Part shown: positions 58,694 through 64,000 of the stretch, piece after piece
Layout of the letters: every line of letters starts with the position of its first letter
Position numbering within the stretch: position 1 is the stretch's first letter
Assembly: GCF_011075055.1 (NCBI RefSeq)
Contig: NC_058146.1
Span: forward strand, 7,750,001-7,814,000
Reading direction: 5' to 3'
Length of the DNA: 64,000 nt
Source: Mangifera indica
Lineage: Eukaryota > Streptophyta > Magnoliopsida > Sapindales > Anacardiaceae
Position numbers and translations under genes: made by a program
The notes under the pieces: generated by a model
The model's input: only the letters and a program-made list of their open reading frames with translations
The model's database searches: none
What the model was told of the DNA's origin: nothing

Positions 58694-59219
58694 GGCCAAA
58701 AGACTTGTTTCCATTCAAGGTTAGTTGTAGTCTCAAAGTCACACTCTCCAATTTTTAGAAACTTAAACACTTACTCATGAGTTAATTTCTGTTTAAAATC
58801 TTAATTAAAACTAAAGGTAAAATTATTATTTAATAAAAAATTTTAAAAATTAAAATTTTATCATATTTTTCTTTCTTATTTTGAAAATCAAATAATTTTT
58901 TGTTATCTAAAGTTTAAAAAATAGTAACTTTCACCCTAAGATTTTGAAACTATCATCAGAGATAATAAAATTCGTTATCTTCGATGACAGTTTCAAAATT
59001 CTAGAGAGAAATGTTAATTTTTTAAACTTTAAATAGAAAAAAAATTTTGAGTTTTAAACATGGGGAACAAAAATAATAAAAAGTTTAATTTTTTTAATAA
59101 ATAATAGTTTTACTTTTTTAAATAAAAATTAATTTATAAATGAGTGTTTGAATTTTGAAAAGTTAACGAGTAAAATTGATGATTTCACTAAAACTTGAGG
59201 GGGAACAAGTGTTTTGGCC
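58694..59219. mobile_element. Non-autonomous Mutator-like element
   Basis: Left end GGCCAAAAGACTTGTTTCC, right end the complement of GGCCAAAACACTTGTTCCCC, with inverted similarity for about 100 bases. Flanking 9-mers ATTTAGGTT (58685-58693) and TTTTAGGTT (59220-59228) match at eight of nine. Same terminal family as 15486-16287. No coding capacity. Confidence 0.75.
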
Positions 59220-59229
59220 TTTTAGGTTC

Positions 59230-60145
59230 AAAACTGGTTGGTGAGTCACAGAAGTAGTGAGAGAAATCATGTGAATGGGATAGGGTCGGTGAGCTTTCAA
59301 TAATTTTAAAGAGAGAAATAGAATGTGGGTTTGTTTGTTTTGTAGTGGAGAAAAAAAGGGGCGTCGGTTGCCATAATTTTAAAGCCTTGCTTGCCTTGCC
59401 TTGCCTTGGGAATTTTCTTTTATTTTCATTTTATTTTATTACTTTTTATGGTATACGCCTTGTATTACCTTTTACGATATACGGTTGATGTGATGGTTCC
59501 GTAGTTTTATAAACTTACTCATATTTTTGTATTATTTATTAATATTATGATATTAAGTTTAATTTATTTGGTACTTTTTCTTTTGATTTTTTTCTGTTTT
59601 TGTTTTATTTTCAAATTTTGTCTTAATTTTTAAAGTTTTTGTTAAAGATTTAAATTATTTGATATAAATATATTACCATATGATCTATTATTATTTTATT
59701 TTTAATTTAAAATTATTTAATTAAATAATAATATATATTATTTATATATCTAAAATAAATAAATATAATTTTATTATAATTAGATTTATTTAATTTTATT
59801 ATAAAGACTTTAAATATATTTTATTTGAATATATAATATTAAATATTTATATTTAATAAAATAATATTGCATTTTCAATCCTTTAAAATACTAATAATTA
59901 TTCGGTTCGGCCGATTAGAATCGGTCCGTGCATCTAAGAACAAAATCTTAATGGCTTAAAGATTATTAACAGAATCTAGGTAGTGACGTGGCATATTAAT
60001 TAAAATAATGTCAGATGCCATTTCCCACCCAAGGTTTAACTAAACGACACATAAGTTCTAAATAGCTACTGTTTTGCTTGCCTGATAAAGTTGACGGTAA
60101 ATTTTAATAATTAAAATATATTTAAGTTAATATTTTAAGGACCGA
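59230..60145. other. AT-rich spacer with a short CCTTG run
   Basis: Contains a small GCCTT pentamer run at about 59384-59408 and AT-rich sequence. No gene seen. Confidence 0.4.
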
Positions 60146-60149
60146 ATGA

Positions 60150-60595
60150 TATAAGAATATTTTATTATAAAAATTAAACAATTTATTTTAAAAATAAAAT
60201 ATTTAAAAAATTATTAAATATAAATCATTATTATATTAGATAAAATTTAATAAATATAAAATATTATTTTATTTAAATAACTTTGAATATAATTATTTTA
60301 AAATTTTTTTATATTATTTATTATTTTAATTAAAAATAAAATTATTTTTTTCAAAAAATTAATAAGTAAAAATATAATTATAATAAAATTAAAATTATTT
60401 TAATAATTTTTTAATATCTAAAATAGAGATGATCAAATTACACTTATATTATCTGTTATATTACTATTGATAATAAAATATTACCTATATTTTTTATTAT
60501 TTATGAACCAAACAAAATAATATAAATAATAAAAAATAAATTATTAAAATATCCTCCATTTTCCCTTAGCCAAACAACTCTTTAATATTTAATTT
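60150..60595. mobile_element. MITE-like element, family A, diverged copy
   Basis: Follows the 49975-50461 element along most of its length (AATATAATTATTTTAAAAT, TTAATATCTAAAATAGAGATGAT, AACCAAACAAAATAATATAA) and ends CCCTTAGCCAAACAACTC. More diverged and more AT-rich. Confidence 0.45.
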
Positions 60596-62150
60596 TTTTC
60601 TTCTTTATTTTCATTTCCCCATAAATAAAATTGAATATTAATTTTTGTCCATGACATTCATCACTAGTGAATTCTTAACTTGTTGCAATTTTAGTCGATA
60701 TCTTACCAAATGGGTGTGACATAAATCTATGAAGTGCTTGTTATTTTTCTCATATTTGCTGACTTTACAAACATGAAACTAGTCTTTGCCTAATTGGTCT
60801 CTTAGGGGTTCTAATTTTGCTTAATTATAATTTTTATTTATAAGCATAATGTTTAGGGTTTTGTCTGCAGTTGGGTCATGGTGATTATTCTAGTCTAGTG
60901 TGCATGGTAAATACTCTTTCTTGTTTGTGGCACTTAACCTATTTATCTGCCATTAAATGATGCCTATTTAAATGTAACTAACAGGATTCAAAAATGTCTT
61001 ATATAATGTTTAAGTAACAGGATTTTTGTGCATAATGTTTATATAATGTCATAATTTTGATTGGAATCTTATCGGTATATCATCAACCATACAACAATTT
61101 CACAATTACTTTACAAAATCATTCAAAAGAGTGGTTTCGGCTTCTCAAAATATTGCAACCTCTTGTTAGAAATGTTTCACCCAAAAGTCTTCATCTAATA
61201 AACCAAAAATCTACACCATTCGCATGTGCAAAAGCTTTAACAACACAAAAACACATTTCATAATTATCACAAAAAAAACACTAAACAATATAAACACTTC
61301 ACCATCAGAATCAACACAATCTACAATTGCAACATAAACACAAACTTTATCTTCAACCTCAACAGAAGCCACACAAATATACAAATGAGTTAGAACTACA
61401 AATAAAAAAAAAGGATAAAACTTCAAACTCCATCAACAACAGAGGCATATCCACTAAACCATCAATCCCAATAACACATGAAACAAAACATTATACTCAA
61501 CAACAACCAATTTAATTTATCATAGCAGAATCAACATATAAATAGCATACACAAAAAATAATCAATGAACCTCAACCATTTTAGAGTACCATTTTCCAAA
61601 CAATGAACTAAACCATTTTTCTTTTCATGTACACTTCTTTTTTTTGGAAACCCATTTCCCACGTAAACCTTAAACCACATACCCATTTATGAAACATATA
61701 CCTATTTCATCACCCTTAAGCAATTTTCAATCCCAGATTATCACATTAAATAATTAACCAACTCATTTAAAAACCCCTAAAACCTATTTACAAAAGCTTT
61801 TTCGATATAAACATTATACAGTATACCCATTTACAAACCAAATACCATTTACATCATTCTAAATAAATATTCAGTCCCAGCGTCCAACCATGAACACTTG
61901 AACAACTCATTTTAAAACCACAAACACTATTTACAGAACCCTTTTCACTACAAAAATTAAACAATATACCTAACTTTCAAACCCTAAACACTACCCTCAC
62001 CATAAACCATTTTCAAAACCCACTACAAGCCCTAAAACTTGAACAAAATCATTTTATTACCCTATCCCCTATTTACAGACCCCTTTTCGACCCAAATGTT
62101 ATCATATTTAACCACATACAACAGATGAAAACTCACCCATAAGTTGACCA
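60596..62150. repeat. Spacer with degenerate C-rich repeats
   Basis: 60596-61480 shows no recognised gene; small plus frames (61057-61263, 61327-61515) have no motif. From about 61580 to 62110 a degenerate repeat of roughly 170-180 bases appears about three times, with phrases like CCCATTTACAAACC, CACTTGAACAACTCATTTT and CTATTTACAGACCCCTTTTCGA. It may be the sub-terminal part of a DNA element. Confidence 0.4.
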
Positions 62151-64000
62151 CGTAGTCATATCTGCTTTTCATGGTTGGAAACTTTGTCACTATCTTTTCT
62201 GACGTCGTTGAATATCACTACAACCGTCTTTCGAAACTGATTACACTAGCCACAAGTCAATATGATAATACTTGATAAAACTAGGTTTAGGGTTGAAAGT
62301 GTTTTCGTTTTGCAAAACTTGGTTTAGGTTTTTTGCACCATGTAACTAACTGACACAAATATAACAAATTAGAAGAAGAAAATGTAAAAAGTAAGGACCA
62401 GAACACAAAGAGAAGAAGAAAATCAAAGAAAAAATGGGCTCCAAAAGAGGAGAAGAAGAGATGGGAAGAAGATGATTTCGACGGACGAAGAGAAGTAACG
62501 AGAGCAAGATAAACTTTATAAATGCATATTGAGATGAGAAAAAATCTCTGATTTTGGCATGCCTTGAGCCCCTCACTTGTAAGGTAAATGAATTTTTAAT
62601 TTAATACAAACTTACACATTTACCCTTTTAACTTAATTTACCCCGTTAACGAAGTTATTAATTGGGTAGAAAATGTTATTAATGCTAATTGAGGGTGGAA
62701 AAGTTTTTTCCACCAAACCTTGGGTAGCAAATGTTGTTACCCAGAATAAAATAATGAAACCAATCAGTCACCGACTCAATTAGATGATCAAATCTTAAGA
62801 GATGACTGATTTGTACTGACACAGGCCCACTTTAATGTACGACTTTTTTAAATTTAATTATTTTTTAAAGATCATTGACGTGTATTTTTGTTCCTATAAT
62901 TTTTTAATCTTATAATAATTATTTATTAATTAGTATAATTAGTGACATAAAAGTCCGGAATGAATGGCTATTATTTATTTATTTAATTATTTTTTACATA
63001 TGATTATTAGTCAAATTATGGTTGGCACATAAGAAAATTAAGTATTTTACAATATAGTTTGCATTAAAATGAATAATAAAAATTTACTACTTGGTTTAGG
63101 AAAAAGTAAATTGTGTTTTTAGTGATAAAATTATTTTTTTATGAATAATATTATATATATAAATAATATGTATAATTTTATATATAAATAATAATATATT
63201 ATTGATAATTGACTAATTTTATAATAAAGATAAAATAATACAATGATATGTCATTATTTATGTATATAGATTTATTATTTTTTTAATTATTGTTATTAAA
63301 TTATTATTGGATAAATCAACTACAGACATCTTATTTAATAAATGAGTATTTTTTTAATACTCATTTTTCTCTATATATATTTTTATTGGGTAGCTAAATT
63401 ATGTGGCCATTTTCAATCATATTTTTGAAATTTCAGATGTCTATAATAAATTAAATTAATTCATAAAAATATTAAACCATGTATTTGTTGATGAGTAATT
63501 AAATAATTTACTTTATTTGAATAGTCTACATAGTTTTAACAAAACATTTAAGGAAGTATATGGATATAACCATTAGAAAAAGAATGACCAATTTTATCTC
63601 TCTATGTAAGAATTTTAAGAAGGGAGAGAAATTTCAGCCAAAATTCACAATTTTTCAAATTGGAACTTGTTCTAAATAGGTTCAAAATTTAATATAAAGT
63701 GTTAACTTTTTTTATTTTAGAATTTGGTTGTGATTTTTAAATGTTTATGGTCGGGGATTGTGTTTTCCACTTGGGTTATGGGTATATAAATTTTAGTTGA
63801 TAAATGTTATGTTTTTTATGTGTGTGAAAACTGATTTAATGTAGATGAAAAAGTAATTTAGATAGGGTTAGGTTTTTTTTTTCTCTAATTTTTTATAAAA
63901 CAATAGTTTTGACATGAAAGTTATGAATAACCCTGACGATAGGGAGTAAAATGATATATTTTGGTAGGTGTTTTTGGGGTGTAAAGAAAATATATTGAGA
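62151..64000. other. Spacer, no gene recognised
   Basis: 62360-62520 is GA-rich. 62600-62740 has an inverted pair GTTAACGAAGTTATTAATTGGGTAG and TTGGGTAGCAAATGTTGTTACCC that may be one end of another Mutator-like element. The remainder is AT-rich. Confidence 0.35.

Noticed and set aside
61327..61515. Gln/Lys-rich small protein
   Set aside because: Low-complexity A/C-rich sequence in a repeat-rich spacer; no homology signal.

Overview
This window is nuclear DNA of a flowering plant, almost certainly a eudicot. It is strongly AT-rich, its genes are split by GT-AG introns, and it carries plant-specific families: a SINAT-type ubiquitin ligase, a plant GCP3 and a WCRKC plastid thioredoxin. It is crowded with plant retrotransposons primed by initiator tRNA-Met. 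There are four intact host genes, one broken host gene and one tRNA gene. Most of the rest is transposable-element DNA or AT-rich spacer.

Layout. 1-8.3 kb: an inverted-repeat (foldback-like) element with an almost pure AT core, degraded Mutator-type coding remnants, an unusual set of TTGGCG...CGCCAA palindromes, and a region of TGCGAG-like hexamer repeats. 8.36-10.04 kb (minus): a SINAT E3 ligase with three coding exons. 11.6-17.5 kb: three non-autonomous Mutator-like elements; the last ends only 170 bp before the start codon of GCP3. 17.7-20.4 kb (plus): GCP3/SPC98, two exons. 21.18-32.48 kb: a three-level nest, with a decayed Gypsy element split by a tandem TRIM array that is itself split by a nearly pristine Copia element with one 1325-residue open reading frame. 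33.6-36.1 kb (minus): a 3-methyladenine DNA glycosylase with six exons. 37.0-43.6 kb (plus): an AHA1-type Hsp90 co-chaperone pseudogene broken by a TRIM that holds rearranged Gypsy sequence. 46.57 kb (minus): tRNA-Ser(GCT). 46.85-48.46 kb (minus): a WCRKC thioredoxin with five exons, one of 18 nt. 53.7-58.2 kb (minus): a second, older Copia element. 58.2-64 kb: a further Mutator-like element and AT-rich spacer.

The host genes have unrelated jobs (ubiquitin ligation, microtubule nucleation, base-excision repair, Hsp90 regulation, plastid redox), so this is not a functional cluster. As far as I recall the Arabidopsis map, GCP3 and WCRKC1 are neighbours there, and the MAG glycosylase and an AHA1 gene are neighbours there. 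The window would then be an old syntenic block opened up by nested retroelements.

Exon boundaries were placed by hand from splice signals, frame and remembered homologues. Transposon edges rest on terminal motifs and target-site duplications that can be read directly. No database search was possible.
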